A DNA stretch of 50,009 nucleotides from contig NZ_BMJC01000010.1 in NCBI RefSeq assembly GCF_014642875.1, forward strand, positions 1 through 50,009. Reading direction: 5' to 3'. This DNA comes from Puia dinghuensis. GTDB taxonomy: Bacteria > Bacteroidota > Bacteroidia > Chitinophagales > Chitinophagaceae. The notes under the pieces are model-generated. The model saw only the letters and a list, made by a program, of their open reading frames with translations. It ran no database searches and had not been told where the DNA came from. Position numbers and translations under genes: made by a program. This document shows, piece after piece, positions 1-12,000 of this stretch; the first letter of the stretch is position 1, and every line of letters begins with the position of its first letter.

Positions 1-3000
1 GTGCAGCAAGGCGTGGTCGTCGCCCGGGAAGATAAAGAAGGTAATAAACGGCTGGTGGGATATGTAGTGGGAGAGGCCGGATGGGACAGGGAGCAGTTGA
101 TGACCCAGCTGAAGGAGCGGTTGCCGGAGTATATGGTGCCGATGGTGTGGGTGGAGCTGGAGGCGATGCCGTTGACGGCCAACGGGAAGGTGGATCGCAA
201 GGGGTTGCCGGACCCGGAAGTGGTGGCGTCGGGTGGAGAAGGGTATCGAGGGCCGCAGACAGAGGTGGAGCAATCGCTGGTTTCGATCTGGGAGTATCTC
301 TTGGGAATGGAGCGGATAGGCATTACCGATGACTTTTTCGAGCTGGGGGGCCATTCGTTGTTAGCGATCCGGGTGGTGTCTGCGATCCGCAACGGATTGG
401 GAGTCGAGGTAGCGATCGGTGATATTTTTGATCATCCTAGGATCGAGTCGTTGGCGGCCAGGATCGGGGAGCTGTCCAGAGGAGGATCGGTAGTGCGGAT
501 CGTCCGCGAGGAGCGACCGGAGCGGATACCGCTATCGTTCGCCCAGGAACGGTTATGGTTTATCGACCGGCTGGAGGGGAGCGTACAGTATCATATTCCG
601 GTAGTGTTGCACATCCGGGGGAGGCTGGATCGGAGAGCGCTGGAGCGGTCACTGCGGGCGATCGTGGAGCGGCATGAGGTGCTGCGCACGATGATCGAAG
701 AGCAGGAAGGGCGGGCGTGGCAGCGGATCGTGCCGGCGGATGGATGGGTCTTGGAGATTATAGAGTGGCCATCATCGGCGGTGGGATTACAGGAACATAT
801 TGGAGAAGTGGTGAGCCGGCGGTTCGATCTGTCGGCGGACTATAAATTAAGGGCACAACTGATCGGGCTGGGCGAGGAGGAGCAGGTGCTAGTGGTGACG
901 CTGCATCATATTGCTTCCGACGGATGGTCGAAAGTGATCCTGGTGCGGGAGTTCCGGGAGCTGTATGTGGCGTATGTGGAAGGCCGTGAGCCAGTCCTGC
1001 CGGACCTGCCGGTACAGTATGCAGACTATGCGTTGTGGCAGCGGCGGTATCTGGAGGGGGAGGTGCTGGAAAGGCAGCTGGCCTATTGGAAGCAGCAGCT
1101 GTCGGGGTGGCAGGTGCTGGAGCTGCCGACGGATCATGTGCGGCCGGCGGTGAAGAGTGTGCGGGGAAGGGCGGTATCGCTGCGGGTGGCGGAAGCATTA
1201 AGCGAGGCATTGCAGGAGCTGAGCCGCCGGGAAGGGGTGACCTTATTTATGACGCTGCTGTCGGTGTTCAAGGTATTATTGTACCGCTACAGTGGACAGG
1301 GGGATGTCTTGGTGGGGGTACCGGTGGCCAACCGGACGCGACAGGAGGTAGAGGGGCTGATCGGCTTTTTTGTAAATATGGTGGCGCTGCGCAGTCAGCT
1401 GGGTGGCGACCCGGGATTTACAGAGCTGCTGCAGCGGGTGAAGCAGACGACGCTGGAAGCCTATGACCACCAGGAGGCGCCGTTCGAATGGGTGGTGGAG
1501 GCGGTAGTGAAGGAGCGGGACGTGAGCCACAGCCCGTTGTTCGACGTGTATTTCGTGTTGCAGAACATGGAGCAGGGCAGGGTGGAGGAACTGGCCGTGG
1601 GGGGACTGGAAGTAGTAGGAGAAGCTATGACAGATCACGTGACCTCCAAATACGATCTGACGTTGACATTGGCGGAAGGTGAAGAGGGGCTGGTGGGGGC
1701 CGTAGAATATTGCCGGGAGCTGTATGAGCCGGAGACGATCGAGCGGCTGATCGGTCATTACCTGGAGCTGTTGCAGTCGGTGGTGGCGCAGCCGGAGCAA
1801 AGGATCAGTGCATTGGGCATGTTAAGTGCGGCGGAGCGTCGGCAGCTGGTAGAGGAGTTCAATGCTACGGCCGTGAATTATCCGCGGGAGAAGACGGTGG
1901 TGGAGCTTATCGAAGAGCAGGCGCTACGGAGTCCGGAGGCGATCGCGGTGGTATATGGACAGCAGCGGGTGAGCTATGGGGAGCTGGAAGAGCGGAGTAA
2001 CCAGCTGGCGCATTACCTGCGGGGATTGGGGGTACGGGAAGAGGTACTGGTGCCGGTGTGCCTGGAGCGGTCGGTGGAGATGATCGTGGGGATATTGGGC
2101 ATTTTAAAGGCAGGAGGGGCGTATGTGCCGCTGGACCCGGCGTATCCGGCCGCCCGGTTGGCATATATATTAGAAGACACGCAGAGCTGGGTGGTGGTGA
2201 GTATTGAGGAGACGGCGGCGAAGCTGCCTGCAAGTGAAGACGTGCGGGTGGTGCTGCTGGACGAGGAGCGAGCGGAGATCGATCGTTGTCCGCCAGAGCG
2301 GGTGGAGCGGACGCTTGGGCCGGGAAGCCTGGCATATGTGATCTATACCTCGGGTTCGACGGGCCGGCCCAAGGGGGTGATGATCGAGCACCGGACTCTC
2401 GTTAATTTTCTTTGGAGCATGCTGGCCGATGTTGGCTTTAAAGCCGATTGCACCTTTTTATCGGTCACCGGTTACAGTTTCGATATCTTTTACCTCGAGT
2501 TATACCTGCCTTTGGTGGCTGGAGGTAAGATGGTACTGGCCAGCAGGGCGGCTGTGCGGGATGCGCTATTATTGAGAGAGCTGCTTGCGGTCAGTGAGGC
2601 GACGCATATGCAAGCAACGCCCTCGGGATGGCAGCTATTGATCGATAGCGGCTGGAAGAACGAGGAACAGATAAAAATGCTCATAGGGGGAGAAGCGGTA
2701 AGGGAGAACATCAAGGAGTACCTGACGGGTATCGGCCAGGTATGGAATATGTATGGTCCGACGGAGACTACCATTTGGTCGACGATGAAGCTGTTGCGGC
2801 ACGGAGAGAAGGTGGTCATCGGCAGGCCGATCGCCAACACGGCGATCTATGTGGTGGGGACAAAGGAGGAGCTATTGCCGTTGGGGGTGACCGGAGAGCT
2901 CTGTATCGGCGGAGCGGGAGTGGCACGGGGATATTTGAACAAGCCTGAGCTAACGGATGAGCGGTTCATCCCAGATGAGTTTAGTGGACGCACGGGGGAG

Positions 3001-6000
3001 CGGCTATATCGGACTGGGGACCTGTGCCGGTGGTTGCCGGATGGTAACATGGAATATCTGGGAAGAACAGATGATCAGATGAAGATTCGAGGTCACCGGA
3101 TCGAGCCGGCGGAGATCGAGAACAGCCAACGCCAGTTGGAAGGGATGAGTTACGGCTGCGTGGTGCCGAACCGGGAGTCCTCGGGGAGTTATAGGATCAT
3201 CAGCTATTATGTACCCGATTGGGCACATATCCGGTCGAAGGAAAGGGAGCTGTATGAGCGGGTAGTGGAGAGCTGGGGGGAGCTATATGATAGTAAATAT
3301 AAGAGTGTGCAGGAGGAAGATGGTTATGAGCAGGAGTTCAATACGGTGGGATGGATCGACAGTTTTTCGGGTGAGCCGATCCCGCGGGAACAGATGCGGG
3401 AATGGCTGGACGATATTACGCAGGTGATCCTGAGGGAGGAGCCGGAGCGGGTGTTGGAGATCGGGTGCGGGACGGGAATGATCTATTATCGGCTTGCGGG
3501 TCAGATAAAGGCCTATACGGGGGTGGATATTTCGCCGACGTCGATCGGGCACTTAAGGGAGCAGATCGATGCAGTGCCTGGGAAGTATCCGCCCACAGTG
3601 CTGAAGGTGAGCGCGGCCCACGAGGTGGTGGAGGTGAACGGGGGGGTGGATACGATCATTTTGAATTCGGTGATCCAATATTTTCCCGGCGAGCACTATC
3701 TCACCGAGGTGCTGTCCAACTGCATAAGGTTGGTGAAACAAGGTGGCTGCATCGTCATCGGGGATGTGCGGGATAACCGGCTGCTGGGTTCATTTAAGGG
3801 GATGGTCTACCTCGAGAAGCTGGCGCACCCGGTGAGCAAGCGGCAGTTTTGCTGGCGAGTGGCGCAGGAGGTATTGAAAGAAGAGGAACTGTGTATCTCG
3901 CCGGGTTATTTTTATGGGCTGGCTGATCTATATCCGCAGATCAGCCATGTGGAGGTGAAATGGAAACAGGGGAAGTACGATAATGAATTAAGCCGGTACC
4001 GGTATAACGTGGTGGTCTATGTGGGGAAACAGAAGGAGAGGAGGCGTTTGGAGTGGGAGTTATGGGAAGCCTTAACGCAACAGGGGATGCTGGATCGGCT
4101 GTCGGCGGGGATTGAGACACTGGCGATCCGGGAGGTACCCAATCCTAGGTTAAGCCGGGAGCGGTTACTGGAGGAGGGGATAAAGCAGTCCACGATAGAG
4201 AAGGTGGGAGAATTGGCTGAGCATATCCGACAAGCTGATCTGGAGGTGGACCGGGTCAGGGAGCTGTTAAGGGTGGCAGGGAATGCAGGCTATTGCTGGT
4301 GTTTTTTGGTGAGTGATGATCCATTGAAAATGGACCTGTTACTGGAACGGTTGCCTGCGGATGGTTTTGTGCAGCGTGCTGTGGGCGGCAAAGGCGAGGG
4401 TGATGGGGGGGGTACGGCGAATATCCCATTGTTCTCGGAATATTGTTCTGTATTGCATAAAAAGTTCCGCGAGATACTCGAAGGGAGTTTGCCGGAGTAT
4501 ATGGTGCCGGCAGAGTTTATAGCGGTCTCGCATTTTCCTTTGACGCCGAACGGGAAGGTGGACCGGAAGTTCCTGCTGGAGCAGGAGCAGGTGAAGCTGA
4601 AGAGCCGGATATTCTACGACGAGCCGGAGACGGAGGTAGAGCAGGTATTGGCGTCGATCTGGGAGGAGCTCTTGGGAGTAGAGCGGGTAGGCATCAGCGA
4701 TAATTTCTTCGAGCTGGGAGGTCATTCGCTGCTGGCCACGCGGGTGGTGTCTGCGATCCGTCGCCGACTGGGGATGGAGGTGTCGATCCGGGAACTGTTC
4801 GGGTACCCGGAGATCGGGACCTTATCGCGGCGGTTGGAGAGCGAAGATCGGAGCGAAGGATTGCCAGTGCTGGAAAGGCAGGAGCGACCGGAGCGGATAC
4901 CGCTATCGTTCGCCCAGGAACGGTTATGGTTCATCGACCGGCTGGAGGGGAGCGTGCAGTATCATATTCCGGTGGTGTTGCGCATCCGGGGGAGGCTGGA
5001 CAGGGTAGCGCTGGAGCGGTCGCTGCGGACGATCGTGGAGCGGCATGAGGTGCTGCGGACGATGATCGAAGAGATGGAGGGGCAGGCTTATCAGCGGATC
5101 ATGCCGGCGGAGGGCTGGGCCTTGGAGAGCATAGAATGGCCGTCATCGGCGGCGGGGTTGCCGGAACATATTGGAGAAGTGGTGAGTCGGTCGTTCGATC
5201 TGTCGGCGGACTATAAGTTACGGGCGGAGCTGATCGTGCTGGAGGTGGAGGAGCAGGTGCTGGTGGTGACGGTGCATCATATAGCCTCGGATGGGTGGTC
5301 GAGCAGGATACTGGTAGAGGAGTTCACGGAACTATACGAGAGTTACCTGACAGGCCGGGCGCCGGTGTTGCCGGAACTGCCGGTGCAGTATGCGGACTAT
5401 GCGCTGTGGCAGCGAAATTACTTGGAAGGAGAAGTGTTGGATAAGCAAATGGAATATTGGAAGCAGCAGCTATCGGGCTGGCAGGTGCTGGAGCTGCCGA
5501 CGGATCATATACGCCCGGCGGTGCAGAGTATGCGGGGAGGGGTGGTAGCATTCCGCGTGGACCAGGCGTTAAGCGAGGCGTTACAGGAGCTGAGCCGGAG
5601 GGAAGGGGTGACGTTATTTATGACGTTGTTGGCGGTATTCAAGGTGTTGCTCTACCGCTACAGCGGGCAAGAGGATATCCTGGTGGGGGTGCCGGTGGCG
5701 AATCGAACACGGCAGGAGATAGAGGGGCTGATCGGATTTTTTGTCAATACGCTGGTGCTGCGCAGCCAGCTGGGGGACGACCCGGGTTTTGTGGAGCTGC
5801 TGCATCGGGTGAAGCATACGACGCTGGAAGCCTATGAGCACCAGGAGGTGCCGTTCGAGCAGGTGGTGGAGGCGGTGGTGACTGAGCGGGACATGAGCCG
5901 AAGTCCATTGTTTACGGTGATGATTGCGCTGCAGAATATGCCACAGGCAGGCAAGATTCGACTAGACGATGTAGTATTCAGTAGCGAAGTGGTGGAACAC

Positions 6001-9000
6001 ACCACAACGAAATTCGATCTAACCGTCACGATATTAGAGAACAGGGACGGTCTGGAGGTAGCGATGGAATATTGCAGTGACTTATTCGAAAAGGAGACGA
6101 TATCCAGGTTGGGCAGGCACTACGTGCAGTTGTTGCGTGCGGTGGTGGAACAGCCGGAGCAAAAGCTCAGCGGGCTGGGGATGTTGAGCGTGGTGGAGCG
6201 GCGGCAGCTGTTGGCGGAGTTCAATGCCACGCAGGTGGAGTATCCGCGGGACAGGACGGTGGTAGACCTGATCGAAGAGCAGGTAATACAAAATCCGGCG
6301 GCGATCGCGGTGGTGTATGGGCAACAGCGGGTGAGCTATGGGGAGCTAGAAGAGCGAAGCAATCAACTGGGGCATTACCTGCGGGGGCTGGGCGTACAGG
6401 AAGAGGTGCTGGTGCCGGTGTGCCTGGAGCGATCGGTGGAGATGATCGTAGGGATATTGGGCATTTTAAAAGCAGGAGGAGCATATGTGCCGCTGGACCC
6501 GGAATATCCGGCCGGGCGGCTGGGGTATATGTTGGAAGAGATGAAGGCGAAGGTGGTGGTGAGCAGCCGGGAGGTGGCGGCGAAGCTGCCGGTAAGTGGA
6601 GATGTGCGGGTGGTACTGCTGGATGAGGAAGCGGCGTTTATTGGCAGGCGTCCGGTAGGGCGGGTAGAGCGGATGCTTAAGCCAGAGCATCTGGTGCATG
6701 TTATCTATACGTCGGGTTCGACGGGCCGGCCCAAGGGGGTGATGATCGAGCACCGGAACCTCGTTAATTTACTGTGGAGCATGTTGACGGATGTCGCTTT
6801 CACCGCTGATTCTACTTTTTTATCAGTCACCGGTTACAGTTTTGATATCTTTTACCTGGAGCTATACCTGCCTTTGGTGGCTGGTGGTAGGATGGTACTA
6901 GCCAGCAGGACGGCAGCGCTGGATGCGCTATTATTGAGATCGCTGCTTGCCAATTGCGGGGCGACGCATATGCAAGCGACTCCGTCGGGCTGGCAGCTAT
7001 TGATCGATAGCGGCTGGAAGAACGCGGAGCAGGTAAAAATGCTCATGGGTGGTGAAGCGGTAAGGGATGACATCAAGGAGTACTTGACGGGTATCGGCCA
7101 GGTATGGAACATGTATGCTCCCACGGAGACAACGATCTATTCGACGATGAAGCTGTTGCGGCAGGGAGAGAAGGTGGTCATCGGCAGGCCGATCGCCAAC
7201 ACGGCGATCTATGTGGTGGGGGCGAATGGCGGGCTGTTGCCAGTAGGGGTGAGTGGCGAGCTGTGTATCGGTGGAGCGGGAATGGCGCGTGGGTATTTGA
7301 ACAATCCCGACCTAACGGATGAGCGATTTGCCTCGAATGACTTCAGTGGCCGGGCGGGGGATCGGCTGTACCGGACGGGGGACCTGGGCCGTTGGCTGCC
7401 GGATGGGAACATCGAATATCTGGGAAGGAGGGATGACCAGATGAAGATCCGGGGTCACCGGATCGAGCCGGCAGAGATCGAGAACAGCCAAAGCCAACTG
7501 GAAGGGATGAGCTACAGCTGTGTGGTGCCGATCCGGGAGTCGTCGGGGAGCTATAAGCTGATCAGCTATTATGTAGCGGACCGAGGTTATATCCGATCGA
7601 AGGAAGGGGATCTGTATGAGCGGGTAGTGGATAGCTGGGGGGAGCTGTATGATAGTAAATACAAGAGTGAGCAGGAGGGGGAGGGATATGAGGAGGAGTT
7701 CAATACGGTGGGATGGATCGACAGTTTTTCGGGGGAGGCGATCCCCAAGGAGCAGATGCGTGAATGGCTGGACGATATTACGGCAGTGATCCTGCGGGAG
7801 AAGCCGGCGCGGGTGCTGGAGATCGGGTGCGGGACGGGGATGATCTATTACCGGATCGCGGGCCAGGTAAAGGCCTATATGGGGGTGGATATTTCGGCGA
7901 CGTCGATCGGACGCTTAAGGGAGCAGATCGATGCGGGGCAGGGGAAGTATCCGCCCACAGTGCTGAAGGTGGGCGCGGCCCACGAGGTGGTGGACGTGAG
8001 CGGCGAGGTGGATACGATCATTTTGAATTCGGTGATCCAATATTTTCCCGGCGAGCATTACCTGACGGAAGTGTTGTCGAACTGTGTGGAGCTGTTGCAA
8101 CAAGGCGGCTGTATCGTCATTGGAGATGTTCGGGATCATAGGCTGTTGCGCTCCTTTAAGCGGATGTTAAACCTGGAAAAGCTGGCCCGCTCGGTGAGTA
8201 AGCGGCAGTTTTTCTGGCAGGTGGAACAGGAAGTATTGAAAGAAGAGGAACTGTGCGTATCGCCCGGGTATTTTTATGGGCTGGCCCGGTTGCATCCGCA
8301 GATCACCCATGTAGAGATAGAATGGAAACAGGGGAAATACGACAATGAATTAAGCCGATACCGGTATAACGTGGTGGTCTATGTGAGAAAGCAGAAGCAG
8401 AGGAGGCGTGTGGAGTGGGAGTTATGGGAAGCCTTAACGCAACAGGGGATGCTGGATCAGGTGTCGGCGGGGCGTGGTACGCTGGCGATCCGGGAGTTGC
8501 CCAATCCCAGGTTGAGCCGGGAGCGGTTATTGGAGGAGAGGATAAAGCAGTCCACAATAGAGGAGGTGGGAGAATTGGCAGAATATATCCTGCAGGCCGA
8601 CGGGGAGGAGGAGCGAGTCAGAGAGCTGTTGAGAGTGGCAGGGAATGCAGGCTATTGCTGGCGTTTTTTGGTGAGTGATGATCCGTTGAAAATGGACTTG
8701 TTACTGGAACGGTTGCCTGCGGAGGGTTTTGTGGAGCGGGCAGAGGGTGTCAAAGGCAGGGGCGAAGAGGAGACGGTGTCGAACGTGCCGATGTTCACGG
8801 AATACTGTCCGGTATTGCAAAAGCAGTTCCGTAAGGAGCTGTCGGGGAGTCTGCCGGAATATATGGTGCCGACGGAGTTTATAGCGGTCTCGCATTTGCC
8901 GGTAACGCCCCACGGGAAGGTGGATCGGAAGTTCCTGATGGAACAGGAACAGGTGAAGCTAAAGAGCAGGATCTTCTACGAGGAACCGGAGACTGAGGTA

Positions 9001-12000
9001 GAGCGGGTGCTGGCATCGATCTGGGAGGAGCTCTTGGGAGTAGAGCGGGTAGGCATCCGGGATAATTTCTTCGAACTGGGTGGCCATTCGCTGCTGGCCA
9101 CACGGGTGGTGTCTGCAATCCGTCGCCGACTGGGGATGGAGGTGTCGATCCGGGAGCTATTCGAGTACCCGGAGATCGGGACCTTATCGTGGCAGCTGGA
9201 GAGAGGGGGAAGGGGTGAAGGGCTGCCGGTGCTGGAAAGGCAGGAGCGTCCGGAGCGGATACCGCTATCGTTCGCCCAGGAGCGGTTGTGGTTCATCGAC
9301 CGGCTGGAGGGGAGCGTGCAGTATCATATTCCAGTGGCGCTGCGTATCCGGGGGAGGCTGGATCGGGTGGCGCTGGAGCGGTCGCTGCAGGGGATCGTGG
9401 AGCGGCATGAGGTGTTACGGACGATGATCGAAGAGCAGGAAGGGAAGGCTTATCAGCGGATCATGCCAGCGGAGGGCTGGGTCCTGGAGAGCATAGAATG
9501 GCCGTCTCCGGCGGTGGGGTTGCAGGAACATATTGGAGAAGTGGTGAGCCGGCCGTTCGATCTATCAGCGGACTATAAATTACGGGCGGAGCTGATCGGG
9601 CTAGGTGCGGAGGAGCACGTGCTGGTGGTGACGCTGCATCATATTGCTTCCGACGGGTGGTCGGCAGCGATCCTGGTGCGGGAGTTCCGGGAGCTGTACG
9701 CGGCATATGTGGTAGGCCGTGAGCCGGTGCTCGCGGAGCTGCCGGTACAGTATGCAGACTATGCCTTGTGGCAGCGGTGGTATCTGGAAGGGGAGGTGCT
9801 GGAAAGGCAGCTGGCCTATTGGAAGCAGCAGCTATCGGGGTGGCAGGTGCTGGAGCTGCCGACGGATCATGTGCGGCCGGCGGTGCAGAGTGTTCGGGGT
9901 GGCGTGGTAGGATTCCGCGTAGAGCGGGCATTAAGCGAGGCGTTGCAGGAGCTGAGCCGGAGAGAGGGGGTGACGTTATTTATGACGTTGCTAGCGGTAT
10001 TCAAGGTGTTGCTGTATCGCTACAGCGGTCAGGGGGATATCGTGGTGGGGGTGCCGGTGGCGAATCGAACACGGCAGGAGGTAGAGAGACTGATCGGATT
10101 TTTTGTCAATACGCTGGTGCTGCGCAGCCAGCTGGGGGGCGACCCGGGATTTACAGAGCTGCTGCAGCGGGTGAAGCAGACGACACTGGAGGCCTATGAG
10201 CACCAGGAGGTACCGTTCGAGCGTGTGGTGGAGGCGGTGGTACGGGAGCGGGACCTGAGCCGCAGCCCGTTGTTCGGCGTGCTGTTCGTGCTGCAGAACA
10301 TGGAGCGGGGAACGGTGGAGGAGCTGACTGTGGTGGGACTGGAAGTAACGGGAGAACCGATGTCACAAACGACCTCCAAATACGATCTGACGCTGACGCT
10401 GGCGGAAGGGGAAGGAGGGCTGGTGGGGGATGTGGAGTATTGTCGGGATTTGTCTGAGCCGGAGACGATCGAACGGCTGATCGGTCATTACCTGGAGCTG
10501 TTGCGGTCGGTGGTGGCGCAGCCGGAGCAAAGGATCAGTGCATTGGGCATGATAAGTGCGTCGGAGCGTCGGCAGCTGGTAGAGGGGTTCAATGCGACGC
10601 AAGCGGACTATCCGCTGGACAGAACGGTGGTGGACCTGGTCGAGGAGCAGGCGGAGCGGAGTCCCGAGGCGATCGCGGTGGTGTATGGGCAGGAGCGGGT
10701 GAGCTATGGGGAGCTGGAGGAACGGAGTAATCAACTGGCGCATTACCTGCGGAGGCTGGGGGTGCGTGAGGAAGTATTGGTGCCGGTGTGTTTGGAGCGA
10801 TCGGTGGAAATGATTATAGGGATCTTGGGCATTTTAAAAGCAGGAGGGGCGTATGTGCCGCTGGACCCGGAGTATCCGACTGGTCGGCTGGGGTATATAT
10901 TGGAAGAGACGGAGGCGAAGGTGGTGGTGAGCAGCCGGGCGGTGGCGGCGAAGCTGCCGGTAAGTGGAGATGTCCGGGTGGTACTACTGGATGAGGAGTG
11001 GGCGGAGATCGATCGTTGTCCGCCAGAGCGGGTGGAGCGGTCGCTCAGGCCAGAGCATCTGGCGTATGTGATCTATACTTCAGGGTCGACAGGCCGGCCC
11101 AAGGGAGTGATGATCGAGCACCGGTCTGTAGTTAATCTTATTTTGAGCCAGACGCAGGCCTTTGGGATTGGAGGTGATGAGCGGATACTTCAATTTTCTG
11201 ATTATTGTTTTGATGCTTCGGTGGAACAGATCTTCCTAGCCTTGTTCAATGGGTCGATCGTGATGATGATGTCCGGTGAGATGCGATTGGATATTGGGCG
11301 ATTTGAACAATTCCTGAGTGAAGAACGGATCACGCATTTGGATGCGACACCTAGCTTTCTGGAGCATGTACCTGTGCATGGATATGAGGGATTGAGGCGG
11401 GTGATAGCCGGAGGGGAGACGTGCAGTAAGGAATTGCCATTGCGGTGGAGTGCGGTGGTTGATTTTTTTAATGTATATGGACCTACGGAAACAACGGTGA
11501 CGGCCATTAAATATGATTGTCTGCGAAATAGATTATCATCGATGGAAAGTGGTCTGCCGATAGGCAGATCGTTGTCCAATGTTCGGGTATATATTCTTGA
11601 TGGATATGGTAAGCTGTCGCCAGTGGGAGTCCCTGGAGAGATCTGTATTGGGGGAGTGCAGGTGGCGCGGGGATATTGGCGCTTGCCGGAGCTGACGCGG
11701 CAGCGATTTGTGGAGGATCCGTTCAATGCTGGAGAGCGGATGTATCGGACGGGAGACCTGGGCCGGTGGTTGCCAGATGGGAACATCGAATACCTGGGCA
11801 GGCGGGATGAGCAGGTAAAGATCCGGGGTTACCGGATCGAGCTGGGGGAAGTTGAGAGTGTGCTGGGGCAATGTTCGGGAATACGGCAAGGTGTGGTAGT
11901 GGCCCGGGAAGATCAAGAAGGGAACAAGCGGTTGGTGGGGTATGTGGTAGTGGAGGTCGGATGGGACAAGGAGGGGGTACTGGCGGAGCTGAGGGCGCGG

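Noticed and set aside
758..1210. Long minus-strand ORFs across the NRPS genes (here, 9461-9931, 11723-12316 and many others)
   Set aside because: They are Pro/Ala/His-rich mirror images of the G-rich coding strand and recur at the same place in each repeated module.
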